A stretch of 32,149 nt of DNA from CAJQQK01 sp963696075 (GTDB lineage: Bacteria; Pseudomonadota; Alphaproteobacteria; Rhizobiales; Hyphomicrobiaceae), in assembly GCA_963696075.1 (NCBI GenBank), contig CAVOJD010000023.1, forward strand, positions 1-32,149, written 5' to 3'. The first letter of the stretch is position 1. Every line of letters begins with the position of its first letter. The translations under genes and the position numbers were made by a program. This document shows, one piece after another, positions 1 to 7,387 of this stretch. Below the pieces are notes generated by a model. That model saw nothing but the letters and a program-made list of their open reading frames with translations, did not search any database and was not told where the DNA came from.

Positions 1-596
1 CTTGGCGTCGTGGGCCTTGCGCAGGAGGGCCGGGAATGACGTGCGACGATGAAAGATCGTAGTTGTCGCCTGGCCCGTAGAGGTTGGTCGGCATCGCCGA
101 GATGAAGTCGCAGCCGTACTGCCGCCGGTAGGCCTGACAGAGCTTGATGCCGGCAATCTTGGCAATCGCGTACCACTCATTGGTCGGCTCGAGCGGCCCC
201 GTCAGGAGCGCCTCTTCCTTGATGGGCTGGTCCGCCAGCTTCGGGTAGATGCAGGACGAGCCGAGGAAAAGAAGTTTCTCGACGCCGGCTGCGTGCGCCG
301 CTTCGATGACGTTCGTCTCCATGACGAGGTTGTCGTAGAGAAACGTCGCCGGGTGCGTGTCGTTGGCGAGAATGCCCCCGACCTTGGCCGCCGCGAGGAT
401 GACCACGTCCGGCCGGTCTGCCTGCGACCCAGCGCCTGACACCCGACTGGTCCATCAGATCCAGTTCGGCCCGATCAACGGTGAGGACCTCGCAGTCCTC
501 CTGCCCCAGGCGACGCACGAGAGCGGCGCCGACCATGCCGCGGTGGCCGGCGACCCAGACGCGCTTGCCGGCAAGGTCATAGGGACTGGCTGTCAT
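1..596 (-). pseudogene. fcl: GDP-L-fucose synthase, 5' part, two frameshifts, runs off window edge
   Basis: This is the NADPH-dependent epimerase/reductase that turns GDP-4-keto-6-deoxymannose into GDP-L-fucose in the cytoplasm, the step after Gmd. The reading starts MTASPYDLAGKRVWVAGHRG, with the Rossmann GHRGMVG motif. It leaves frame near 408-430, because without one base it would continue as RPDVVILAAAKVGGILAND. The second frame carries the family hallmarks LLFLGSSCIYPK and EPTNEWYAIAKIAG (catalytic YxxxK). It breaks again near 27-33, where removal of one base restores HVIPALLRKAHDAK. Both breaks look like single extra bases in a GGCCGG context. The gene lies 61 bp downstream of gmd on the same strand, so the two probably form one operon. 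Identity is certain. Whether it is a real pseudogene or a sequencing artefact is open, because homology continues unbroken across all three frames. Confidence 0.88.
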
Positions 597-657
597 GGTT
601 TCTGCCCTGCGCCTTGTCGGCCAGCCTCGTCGCCGCACGTCGATCATCTCGTGCTGC

Positions 658-1785
658 TCAGGCCGTGGTCGCGTGGTTGCGCCTCAATTCGTGCGTCACG
701 ACCAAGGCCCCGTCGTCGGCAAGCATGGGATACTGGCGGGCCTCTCGACCGACAACGGACATGTCGCTTTCCACCATTTCGCTGACAAGATCCTCGAACG
801 TGGTCTGCGGCTGCCAGCCCAGAAGTCGTCGGGCCTTACTTGGGTCCCCGAGCAACTGCTCGACCTCGGTCGGGCGGAAGTACTGGGGGTCAATGCGAAT
901 GAGGACCTTGCCCGTCTTCCGGTCGCGGCCCTCTTCCTCGAGGCCCGTGCCCCACCAGACAAGTTCCCGGCCGGCCCTGGCAAAGGCCTTTTCGGCAAAC
1001 TCCCTGACGGAGTGCATCTCACCCGTTGCCAGGACATAGTCGTCCGGCTCCGGCTGCTGCAGCATGCGCCACATGCCCTCGACGTAGTCCCGTGCATGCC
1101 CCCAGTCCCGCAGGGCATCGAGGTTGCCCAAGTAGAGGCAGTCCTGAAGGCCGTACTCGATCGCGGCAACGGCGCGCGTGATCTTCCGCGTCACAAAGGT
1201 TTCGCCCCGAAGTGGGCTTTCGTGATTGAAGAGAATGCCGTTCGAGGCATGAAGGCCGTAGGCTTCCCGGTAATTGACCGTGATCCAGTAGGCATAGAGC
1301 TTGGCCGCGGCGTAGGGCGAGCGCGGATAGAAGGGCGTCGTCTCGCTTTGCGGGACTTCCTGGACCTTGCCGTAAAGCTCCGACGTCGAGGCCTGATAGA
1401 ACCGGACGCGGTCCTGCATGTCGAGGATGCGCAGGGCCTCGAGCAGACGGACGGTGCCCATGGCATCGGAATTGGCGGTGTATTCCGGCGTCTGGAAGCT
1501 GATATTGACGTGGCTCTGGGCCGCCAGGTTGTAGATCTCGTCCGGCTGGATCGACTGGACGAGGCGGATCAGATTGCTGGTGTCCGTCAAGTCCCCGTAG
1601 TGCAGGAAGAAGTTCGTTCCGGTCTCGTGCGGGTCGACGTAGAGGTCATCGACACGTCCCGTATTGAAGGACGACGACGGCCGCTTGATGCCGTGCACGA
1701 CGTAGCCCTTGGACAGAAGAAGCCGCGCCAGGTAGGCGCCGTCCTGGCCGGTCACGCCGGTGATCAGTGCTCGTTTTTCACTCAC
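658..1785 (-). CDS. gmd: GDP-mannose 4,6-dehydratase
   Basis: Converts GDP-D-mannose to GDP-4-keto-6-deoxy-D-mannose, the first committed step to GDP-L-fucose, GDP-rhamnose or GDP-perosamine. It is an extended short-chain dehydrogenase of 375 residues, a normal family length. It has the NADP-binding GVTGQDG near residues 9-15, the STSELYGK strand carrying the catalytic Thr, and the YAAAK catalytic pair (Tyr158, Lys162). The motifs NHESPLRGETFVTRKI and DWGHARDYVEGMWRML are typical of Gmd. I chose the GTG at 1785 (VSEKRALITG) because GAGGGA lies at a good distance upstream. An ATG 48 bp further upstream would add an unrelated N-terminal tail. The fcl relic follows on the same strand and the RfaH/NusG-like gene precedes it, so all three are probably one polysaccharide operon. 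Confidence 0.95.
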   Translation of the reverse strand: MSEKRALITGVTGQDGAYLARLLLSKGYVVHGIKRPSSSFNTGRVDDLYVDPHETGTNFFLHYGDLTDTSNLIRLVQSIQPDEIYNLAAQSHVNISFQTPEYTANSDAMGTVRLLEALRILDMQDRVRFYQASTSELYGKVQEVPQSETTPFYPRSPYAAAKLYAYWITVNYREAYGLHASNGILFNHESPLRGETFVTRKITRAVAAIEYGLQDCLYLGNLDALRDWGHARDYVEGMWRMLQQPEPDDYVLATGEMHSVREFAEKAFARAGRELVWWGTGLEEEGRDRKTGKVLIRIDPQYFRPTEVEQLLGDPSKARRLLGWQPQTTFEDLVSEMVESDMSVVGREARQYPMLADDGALVVTHELRRNHATTA

Positions 1786-1882
1786 AGTCTGGTCCCTCAA
1801 AATCAGCGCCTGGACGCCCCGTTGTTGGGACATCGCGTCGCCCGAGTTGCATGCTTTTCTTCATCAAGTCAGAGCGATCTCT

Positions 1883-2401
1883 TTAGGCCGACCGGACCGT
1901 CACGTTCGCGACCGGTACCTTGGCCCTGACCTGCCCATTGAGCAGATTGAGGAGCACGGTCACGCGGTCGTTGGCGTTGAGTTCCAGAATGGTCGCCGTC
2001 AGCCCGTCAAAGTAGCCGGCACTTAGTTGAACTTCCTGGCCCGGCGCGAGGTCGTTGCTTGGCCGCGCAATCAGGCCCTCCATTTCACGGGCCTTGAGGG
2101 CCTCGATGAAGGCCGGCTCAAGGAAGGACGGCCGCTCGCCGCGCCGGATGAGATTTCTGACGCCAAATGTCGACAGGATTGGCCGCCACTGGTCCTTGGC
2201 CGGGTTCAGGGCCACGAAGACGTAGCCGGGAAAGAGCGGGCGATAGACTTCCGAGAACTTGCGGGCATGGCGGATGCGCTTGGCCATCATCGGGCAGTAG
2301 GCCATGAAGCCCTGCCGGTCGAGGTTCCTGAGGGCCAGACTTTCCTTGTGCACGTGCGTGTTGACGACGGCCCACGCGATCTCACTCGTCTCGCCTGACA
2401 T
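1883..2401 (-). CDS. RfaH/NusG-like transcription antitermination protein
   Basis: A 172-residue NusG paralogue. The N-terminal NGN domain (about residues 8-105) starts AWAVVNTHVHKESLALRNL and contains the family signature RPLFPGYVFV. A C-terminal KOW-like segment (about 118-168) has LAPGQEVQLSAGYFDGL and a hydrophobic LLNLLNGQ stretch. Such specialised NusG paralogues (RfaH, LoaP, UpxY) ride RNA polymerase and let it read through long exopolysaccharide or capsule operons. Its position directly upstream of gmd-fcl and divergent from a glycosyltransferase fits that job. The ATG at 2401 follows a purine-rich AGGGGTAC element. The housekeeping nusG usually sits next to secE and rplK, which are absent here. 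I found no ops-like GGCGGTAG element nearby, so the recruitment signal is unknown. Confidence 0.85.
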   Translation of the reverse strand: MSGETSEIAWAVVNTHVHKESLALRNLDRQGFMAYCPMMAKRIRHARKFSEVYRPLFPGYVFVALNPAKDQWRPILSTFGVRNLIRRGERPSFLEPAFIEALKAREMEGLIARPSNDLAPGQEVQLSAGYFDGLTATILELNANDRVTVLLNLLNGQVRAKVPVANVTVRSA

Positions 2402-2947
2402 GTACCCCTACCCTCGAACTGTTACTGACCCGTCTGAATTCGCGATGCTCACCCACAGACAAGGCACTTTGGCCAAGTTTGTCCGTCACAGAACACGAAG
2501 GCTGATCCCTCGCAGTTGTGCACTGCGATGACCTGAGCACCGCGCGAGATCACGACTGACGGGCAAACATGTCAACAATTGGAGCACGAGTGGGACGAGC
2601 AACCGATGCGAGTGAGCCTCTTTCGCAACACCACTAACGTCGGGCCCGGATCAGCAGGCCTCGGCCGATTATTGATATCACTGTCCCGTCGTTTGACCGG
2701 ACGTTTTAGCTTGTAGCCAGGGTTTGTTTGGGTTTTGTCACGTTTCCACGACGGGCTATCTGCCCCAAGCGAGTACATCCATGCACCGCTGACCTTAAGA
2801 CCTGTGGATTGCTGTCTGCTGTCGTGGCATTTTTATCAGTTGTCCTTGTGGATAACGTTTGATGCAGCGCACAACAGTTTCCCGTCACGCACCTTTCGAC
2901 TAATTAGGTCTCGATTTTTTGACGACCACTGAGGTGCGAGGACCGAC
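2402..2947. other. Divergent intergenic region between antiterminator and glycosyltransferase genes
   Basis: This 546-bp stretch is more AT-rich than its flanks and I see no convincing gene in it. It should hold the promoters for both divergent transcripts. One candidate for the rightward promoter is TTGTCA (about 2735) followed after 16 bp by TATCTG. A GAGGACC Shine-Dalgarno element lies just before the GTG start at 2948. No operator or antiterminator recruitment motif was recognised. The function is inferred from position only. Confidence 0.45.
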
Positions 2948-4324
2948 GTGAAGATCATTTTCATTAATCGATTTTTCTATCCGGACATCTCGGCCACCAG
3001 CCAGATGCTGTCGGACCAGGCCTTTGCCCTGGCACGGGACGGCCACGAGGTCACCGTGATTGCGGCCCAGCAGAGCTACGCCAATGCTTCAGAGCGCCTG
3101 CCGGCCTCCGAGGTAATCGACGGCGTCCAAATCCATCGCGTCTGGACGTCGTCCTTCGGCCGCCATCGCCTGCGCGGCCGGGCCCTCGACTACGCGTCCT
3201 TCTTCGTCACGGCCTGCGCCAAGCTCTTGTCGCTCGTGCGGCGCGGCGACATTGTCGTGACGAAAACCGACCCGCCGATGCTCTCCGTCCTCACGACGCC
3301 GCTCTGCGCGGTACGTGGAGCCAAGTCCGTCAATTGGCTGCAGGACATCTTCCCAGAGGCCGCCGAGCGGCTCGGCATCGGCCACGGCCGCGCTGCGCGC
3401 GTCTGTCACGCGGCCTTGCGCGCCGCGCGCAATTTCTCGCTGCGTCGTGCGGACCAGAACGTCGTGATCGGCCGTGTCATGCGCCGCCAGGTCGAGGGCC
3501 TCGGCGTCGAAGCGTCTCGGATCACAGTAATCCCCAATTGGGCAGACGGCAGCGTCATTCGCCCAGTGACGAAGGACGCCAACGCCCTGCGCAATGAGTG
3601 GGGGCTCGGCAAGCACTTCGTCGTCGCTCACTCAGGCAATCTCGGCCGGGCGCATGACTATCGCCTCTTCCTCGAGGCCATGGGCCTCGTCGAGAAAGAG
3701 GCCTCCGGCGTCGCCCCTCAACTTGAGCTCGCGACCGGGGGAGCGCCGGCCAGCGCCCCGGAGCAATCGACATCCGTTCGGTGGCTCTTTATCGGCGGCG
3801 GCGTGAGCTTTGCCGGCCTCGAGGCCGGCGCCGCTGATCGACAACTCAAGACAGTCGACTTCAAGCCCTACCAGCCGCGCGAGCGCCTCGCCGAAAGCCT
3901 GTCCGTTGCCGATGCCCACCTCGTCACCCTGCGCCCGGAACTCGAGGGCCTGATCGTGCCGAGCAAGGTCTACGGCTGCATGGCCGCCGGCCGGCCGATC
4001 ATCTTCGTCGGCGCCAAGGACGGCGAAGTCGCCCGCCTCGTGCGCGACCATCGCTGCGGGCTGGTTGTCGCGCCGGACGATGCGCGCGCGCTGGCCGACG
4101 CAATCGGGGAACTTGCAGCAAGCCCCGAGCGTGCGGCCTGGATGGGCCGCAATGCCCGCCGCGCCTTTGAGCGCTCCTACGACGTCCGGCACGCGCAAGG
4201 CCGGTGGCGGCGCCTTATTCGCGAACTGGCCCAGGGAGAAGCTGTCGCCAAGCCAGTTACTGACATGCCAAGGAACGAAGAAGGCCTGAGGCCGGCTCTC
4301 GCGCGGCGGTTCTTGGGTCGTTAG
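2948..4324 (+). CDS. GT4-family glycosyltransferase, WcaI-like
   Basis: A cytoplasmic, membrane-associated retaining sugar transferase of the GT-B fold, 458 residues, resembling the colanic-acid fucosyltransferase WcaI. The N-terminal half begins MKIIFINRFFYPDISATSQM, typical of this subgroup, and contains TKTDPPMLSV and NWLQDIFPEAAERLG. The C-terminal nucleotide-sugar domain shows VVAHSGNLGRAHD (about residue 225) and the GT4 signature ELEGLIVPSKVYGCMAAGRP (about 330-350). The start is GTG, preceded by GAGGACC. It is divergent from the gmd-fcl operon, so GDP-fucose is a plausible donor, but the acceptor and linkage cannot be read from the sequence. A short copy of its 3' end lies about 0.75 kb downstream. 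Confidence 0.9.
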   Translation: MKIIFINRFFYPDISATSQMLSDQAFALARDGHEVTVIAAQQSYANASERLPASEVIDGVQIHRVWTSSFGRHRLRGRALDYASFFVTACAKLLSLVRRGDIVVTKTDPPMLSVLTTPLCAVRGAKSVNWLQDIFPEAAERLGIGHGRAARVCHAALRAARNFSLRRADQNVVIGRVMRRQVEGLGVEASRITVIPNWADGSVIRPVTKDANALRNEWGLGKHFVVAHSGNLGRAHDYRLFLEAMGLVEKEASGVAPQLELATGGAPASAPEQSTSVRWLFIGGGVSFAGLEAGAADRQLKTVDFKPYQPRERLAESLSVADAHLVTLRPELEGLIVPSKVYGCMAAGRPIIFVGAKDGEVARLVRDHRCGLVVAPDDARALADAIGELAASPERAAWMGRNARRAFERSYDVRHAQGRWRRLIRELAQGEAVAKPVTDMPRNEEGLRPALARRFLGR

Positions 4325-4331
4325 GACGACC

Positions 4332-4346
4332 GGCGACACTGTCGCC
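4332..4346 (+). terminator. Short stem-loop just after the glycosyltransferase stop
   Basis: GGCGAC (4332-4337) and GTCGCC (4341-4346) form a perfect 6-bp stem with a 3-nt loop, 8 nt after the stop codon. There is no following T-run, so it is at best a weak terminator or a 3'-end stabiliser. Confidence 0.3.
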
Positions 4347-4444
4347 CGATCAGGGTTGCGAGCTTCCGGGCCGTGACATTTGATTCGGTCTTGTGGCGGT
4401 CACCGAACCCTCGCCGGCACAAGCCGAATGGGGAGGTTGTCAGC

Positions 4445-4775
4445 CCACTGCCGCTTCGCAGGCAGCCCGATGAACTCTTGCGCCTCGTCCAGGATCCGCT
4501 TGCGGTCCTCGAGGCCAATCAAACTTTCAGCGAAGCGCTTGTAGATCTCTTCCGTTCCAGACGGTCAAACCAACCGTTTTCAGTGGTGACCTTGAGCCCG
4601 CCGATCCGCGCGCCAGTGGCAGGCGCACGCGTCAACTTGGCATCGATCGGCTCGCCTGCAAGTTAGCGCGGCCTCGACTTGGTCCTGGCTGGACAGAAGA
4701 AGATGCACGTCAAGCTGCGTGCGGACGCGGTGAACGACTGCGCCGTGCGGCAATAACCCTTCGCTAAGCATCTGG
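4445..4775 (-). pseudogene. Relic of the 3' end of phosphoglucomutase
   Basis: Read on the minus strand, 4672-4570 gives LAGEPIDAKLTRAPATGARI followed by IGGLKVTTENGWF. This is nearly identical to the C-terminal domain of the intact pgm at 25039-26691. A 7-bp deletion near 4557-4566 removes the phosphate-binding RPSG segment and shifts frame. The second frame then gives SGTEEIYKRFAESLIG and ILDEAQEFIG, matching SGTEEIYKLYAESFVG and IQDEAQEIIE of the intact protein. Upstream, towards 4775, weaker similarity (LLSSQDQVEAA against KLSPDLVKADE) continues with further indels. Only about the last fifth of the gene remains, and it cannot encode an enzyme. It lies in the same order and orientation relative to the XRE gene as the intact pgm does in copy 2. 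Confidence 0.85.
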
Positions 4776-4924
4776 CATTCAAGTCATTTGCCTGCGCCAA
4801 TCTCCAAACTTTTCGGCACGGGGCTTGCGTTCAACGTTGCAATCGCAATTCAAAGCCCGGAAGCAAAATGCCAAGAACGTCAGCCGGTCGCCGAGACCTC
4901 GACACGCTCAAAAACCTCCACGGT

Positions 4925-5010
4925 GCCGCGCGAGCACTGGCTCAAGGATCAGCCGCAAGGCCGGTGGCCCCTTATTCGCGAACTGTCCCAGGGAGAAGTT
5001 GCAGCCGGAC
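4925..5010 (+). pseudogene. Relic of a glycosyltransferase 3' end
   Basis: About 45 bp here almost duplicate the 3' end of the glycosyltransferase gene at 4196-4254. In frame it reads QGRWPLIRELSQGEVAAG, against QGRWRRLIRELAQGEAVAK in the intact gene. A 3-bp deletion keeps the frame. The preceding residues (REHWLKDQP) look like the usual tail of GT4 enzymes but differ from the neighbour, so this may derive from a paralogue rather than from that gene itself. No start codon, ribosome site or catalytic domain accompanies it. The rest of 4776-5267 shows nothing I can identify. Confidence 0.6.
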
Positions 5011-5267
5011 AGTCGGCGAGGCCGCAGCACCCGTCAGCGAACTGCAGCCTGCGTTCACTCGCCGGCGCACGGACCAGGCAAGGCGCTGAGCGAGGCGCGA
5101 TGTCGGGTTCAACGCCGCCGGCGGCGCCCCCAGGCCGTGCCATCGGTGGGGCACTGAGGCGAAAGACTTACGTGTCCGTCAGATCGAGCGGCTTCAATTC
5201 TGCCCCGGCAGACTGACGAGCGATCGCAGGCTCAAGCCTTCAATCCACCTGACCGCTCGGCACGCTG

Positions 5268-5297
5268 TCTATCTGCATCTATCTGCGTCTATTTGCT
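5268..5297. repeat. Three tandem 10-bp repeats
   Basis: TCTATCTGCA, TCTATCTGCG and TCTATTTGCT follow each other without a gap. They sit directly after the stop codon of the minus-strand XRE gene, in its 3' untranslated region. No function is apparent. Confidence 0.6.
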
Positions 5298-5298
5298 C

Positions 5299-5565
5299 TC
5301 AAACCGACAGACGAAGCTGTCGCGACCTCGGCTGCTTCAGTCGAACACCGGCCCCACCAATGTCATCTGCATCAATGAATGCGATGCCGTGAGTTTCCAG
5401 AGCCTCCTGGATGCGCAGCATCGTGTCGACCTTGAAGCGCAGCTCATTACCGCTCGCCTCGATCCGCTTGATCGTCGCCGCGCTCACCCCCACCAACTCC
5501 GCCAGCTCAAGTTGGTTCATCCCAATAAGAGCCCGCGCCGCCTTAATTTGACTGGGGTATATCAT
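5299..5565 (-). CDS. XRE-family small transcriptional regulator (module copy 1)
   Basis: An 88-residue protein almost entirely formed by a Cro/C1-type helix-turn-helix: QIKAARALIGMNQLELAELV then GVSAATIKRIEAS, about residues 6-38. A conserved tail follows (RFKVDTMLRIQEALETHGIAF). It is very similar to the XRE protein at 27026-27274, differing mainly in the last 20 residues. It is divergent from Gp157, with 84 bp between the start codons. That is the usual layout of a repressor controlling a phage recombination operon and itself. The promoter region contains CCAAAAG-type motifs at 21-bp spacing that could be its operators. No metal or ligand-binding domain is present, so what would relieve repression is unknown. 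Confidence 0.85.
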   Translation of the reverse strand: MIYPSQIKAARALIGMNQLELAELVGVSAATIKRIEASGNELRFKVDTMLRIQEALETHGIAFIDADDIGGAGVRLKQPRSRQLRLSV

Positions 5566-5649
5566 GCGACGGCGCGCCAGCCGAGCGGTTGACCAAAAGC
5601 TGCCAGTTTGCTACCAAAAGTTTCATATTTGTTTCTTTTGGAGTACGTC
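5566..5649. promoter_or_regulatory. Divergent promoter with 21-bp-spaced CCAAAAG motifs, copy 1
   Basis: CCAAAAG occurs at 5593-5599 and 5614-5620, and its inverted form CTTTTGG at 5635-5641, so the three are exactly 21 bp apart. The last one overlaps the GGAG ribosome site of Gp157. The second and third form an inverted repeat around TTTCATATTTGTTT. The corresponding region of copy 2 keeps two of the three positions with the same spacing. Binding of the XRE protein is inferred, not shown. Confidence 0.5.
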
Positions 5650-6171
5650 ATGACCCACCTGCTACAAGGTTCAAAGTGCCTGCACGGCGAAGTGGCCGTG
5701 CACGTCTTCGCCAAGAGGGAACTGCTGGAGCAGTACCCCGACCTCGACGACGAGACCCTTGCCGACACACTCGACGGTCTCACGGAACTCAACGAGATCC
5801 TAGCCGCGTTGATACGCTCGGCACTAGACGACGAGGCCCTCGCGTCTGCCTTATCCACGCGTCTTGCGGACATGAAGGCACGCCTCGATCGCCTGACGCA
5901 GCGGGCCAGGACAAAGCGCAGCCTCGTCCTGGACGCCATGACCAAGGCCGAGCTCAAGCGTCTGGTTGCGCCGGACTTCACGGTCTCGGTGCGCAAGGGC
6001 ACGCCATCGCTCGAGGTCATCGAGGAAGACCGCATTCCCGAGGACTACTGGAAGCCGCAGCCGGCCAAACTCGACCGGCAGGGCCTGATCTCGGATCTCA
6101 GGAACGGTGCCGTCATCGCCGGCGCCCAACTCGGGCCACGTACGTCTCAGTTAAGCGTGAGGGTCAAGTGA
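5650..6171 (+). CDS. Siphovirus Gp157-family protein (module copy 1)
   Basis: A 173-residue protein of the Gp157 family, common in siphophage recombination operons next to single-strand annealing proteins. The N-terminal half is acidic and helical (YPDLDDETLADTLDGL, then a coiled-coil-like stretch ARLDRLTQRARTKRSLVL). The C-terminal half holds the family signature: FTVSVRKGTPSLEV, RIPEDYW, PAKLDRQGLISDL and GAVIAGAQL. The ATG at 5650 follows GGAG six bases upstream. An in-frame TTG at 5608 would lie inside the promoter. The stop overlaps the Rad52 start as TGATG, which implies translational coupling. Gp157 was first reported in a phage-resistance context in Streptococcus thermophilus phage, but its biochemical role is not established. 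Copy 2 has the same length. Confidence 0.85.
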   Translation: MTHLLQGSKCLHGEVAVHVFAKRELLEQYPDLDDETLADTLDGLTELNEILAALIRSALDDEALASALSTRLADMKARLDRLTQRARTKRSLVLDAMTKAELKRLVAPDFTVSVRKGTPSLEVIEEDRIPEDYWKPQPAKLDRQGLISDLRNGAVIAGAQLGPRTSQLSVRVK

Positions 6172-6956
6172 TGGGATTTGATCAACGCCAACGAAAAGCG
6201 CTTCGCTCAAAACTGCGCCACGCCAACGTCAGGTCACGGATCCACAACGGCACGACGCTCCACTACATCGAAGGCTGGAAGGTCGTCGCCGAGGCCAACC
6301 GGATCTTCGGTCACGAGAACTGGGACCGCGAAACGCGTGCGCCCACCTGCATCTGGTCCGATCGTCAACGAGGTCAGGTCGTCTGCCTTTATTCGACCCA
6401 GGTCCGCATCTCCGTCCGCGCTGGCGACACGATTGTGACCCGCGACGGTGTTGGGACTGGCTTTGGCCGGGCGTCATCACCTGAGGGCGCCCACGAAATG
6501 GCAATGAAGGCAGCCGAAACGGACGCCACCAAGCGGGCCCTTGCGACCTTCGGCAATCCCTTCGGACTTGCGCTCTACGACAGGGACATGAGCCAGGTCA
6601 CGAAGCCAACCCAGCGCGAACCTTCGCCGCAAGGACGATCCTCCAAGCGCAATCCGATGAGCCCCAAAGTCATTCTCACGGGCCGCGGCCAGCGCCAGTT
6701 TGCCAGTCGCGACGATCTCATCGATGCCGTCACAACATCATTGGCCGAACTCGAGACGGTCGAGGCCGTCTATGGCTTCTGGGAGGAGAACCTCACCACC
6801 TTTGCCTCGGTTCTCGAGCGTGATCCCGACGGCAATCGAGTTGTGATCGACGCCGTGACCGAAAAACTCAAGGGAAGGCTCCGCGAGCTCGGCGGGACGG
6901 CGCGCGGCGAGAAACGGACAACAGCATCGGCATCAGAACGACCAACCTACGGCTAG
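6171..6956 (+). CDS. Rad52-family single-strand annealing protein (module copy 1, HNH part lost)
   Basis: A 261-residue Rad52/Rad22-type annealing protein. Such proteins form rings that coat single-stranded DNA and anneal complementary strands. The Rad52 fold spans about residues 25-145, with YIEGWKVVAEANRIFGHENW, the RDGVGTGFGRA turn and the hallmark AAETDATKRALATFGNPFGL ending in ALYD. A second conserved segment (about 165-245, TTSLAELETVEAVYGFWEEN) is also kept in copy 2. Copy 2 then continues through a Pro/Ser-rich linker into an HNH domain. Here a stop at 6954-6956 ends the protein early in that linker, and the HNH sequence follows in another frame. It may still work as a plain annealing protein, since the Rad52 domain is intact. 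It is translationally coupled to Gp157. Confidence 0.85.
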   Translation: MGFDQRQRKALRSKLRHANVRSRIHNGTTLHYIEGWKVVAEANRIFGHENWDRETRAPTCIWSDRQRGQVVCLYSTQVRISVRAGDTIVTRDGVGTGFGRASSPEGAHEMAMKAAETDATKRALATFGNPFGLALYDRDMSQVTKPTQREPSPQGRSSKRNPMSPKVILTGRGQRQFASRDDLIDAVTTSLAELETVEAVYGFWEENLTTFASVLERDPDGNRVVIDAVTEKLKGRLRELGGTARGEKRTTASASERPTYG

Positions 6957-6997
6957 ACACATGTCGGCCGCTGCTGACGACGCGGCGCGCAACTGCG

Positions 6998-7387
6998 TTG
7001 AAGCGGCCAGCGACGGCTGCAAGACCGACCGGCCAGCTGCACTTGGCGCGCGCGAAGGACCGCCGTGTCCGCGACGCAGACCATCGCGCCTTCGTTGCCC
7101 GGCACCCATGTGTTGTATGTGGACGCCGTCCGACACAGGCCCACCACGTCCGATTTGCCCAGCCGCGCGCCATGGCGATGAAGGTATCAGATGAATACAC
7201 CGTGCCGCTGTGCGTTGGGCATCACGACTCGCTTCACCGCACGGGCGACGAGCGGGCCTGGTGGGCGGCCCGGGCTGTCGATCCCCTCGCCGTCGCCTTG
7301 CAGCTCTGGACCGCGCCCGACAAGAGCGCCGAGTTCCCGGCCACTGTCGGCCAACGTCTCCGACCCCGAAGGCCGCAACGACACTGA
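6998..7387 (+). pseudogene. HNH/DUF968-like zinc domain, detached from Rad52 (module copy 1)
   Basis: This frame reads RAKDRRVRDADHRAFVARHP, then CVVCGRRPTQAHHV and VPLCVGHHDSLHRTGDE, the same domain that is fused to Rad52 in copy 2. All zinc and histidine positions (CxxC, HH, CxxHH, H) are intact. It is shifted in frame relative to the upstream Rad52 gene and has no good ribosome site. The only nearby starts are a TTG at 6998 and in-frame codons before it. Its end is also out of frame: after SAEFPA the sequence turns into RLRPRRPQRH, whereas the correct frame would read ANVSDPEGRNDTE. It is most likely a broken 3' half, although separate translation cannot be excluded. Confidence 0.7.

Noticed and set aside
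595..1929. A 444-residue open frame on the plus strand opposite gmd
   Set aside because: It is antisense to a clear gmd gene, has no ribosome site and its translation shows no domain. It reflects high GC content.
5268..5297. Tandem 10-bp repeats as a CRISPR array
   Set aside because: The units are contiguous without spacers and far too short.
5589..6170. A 455-residue protein from 5589 ending in Rad52
   Set aside because: The first 194 codons overlap Gp157 in another frame. The Rad52 start at 6171 is coupled to the Gp157 stop, exactly as in copy 2.
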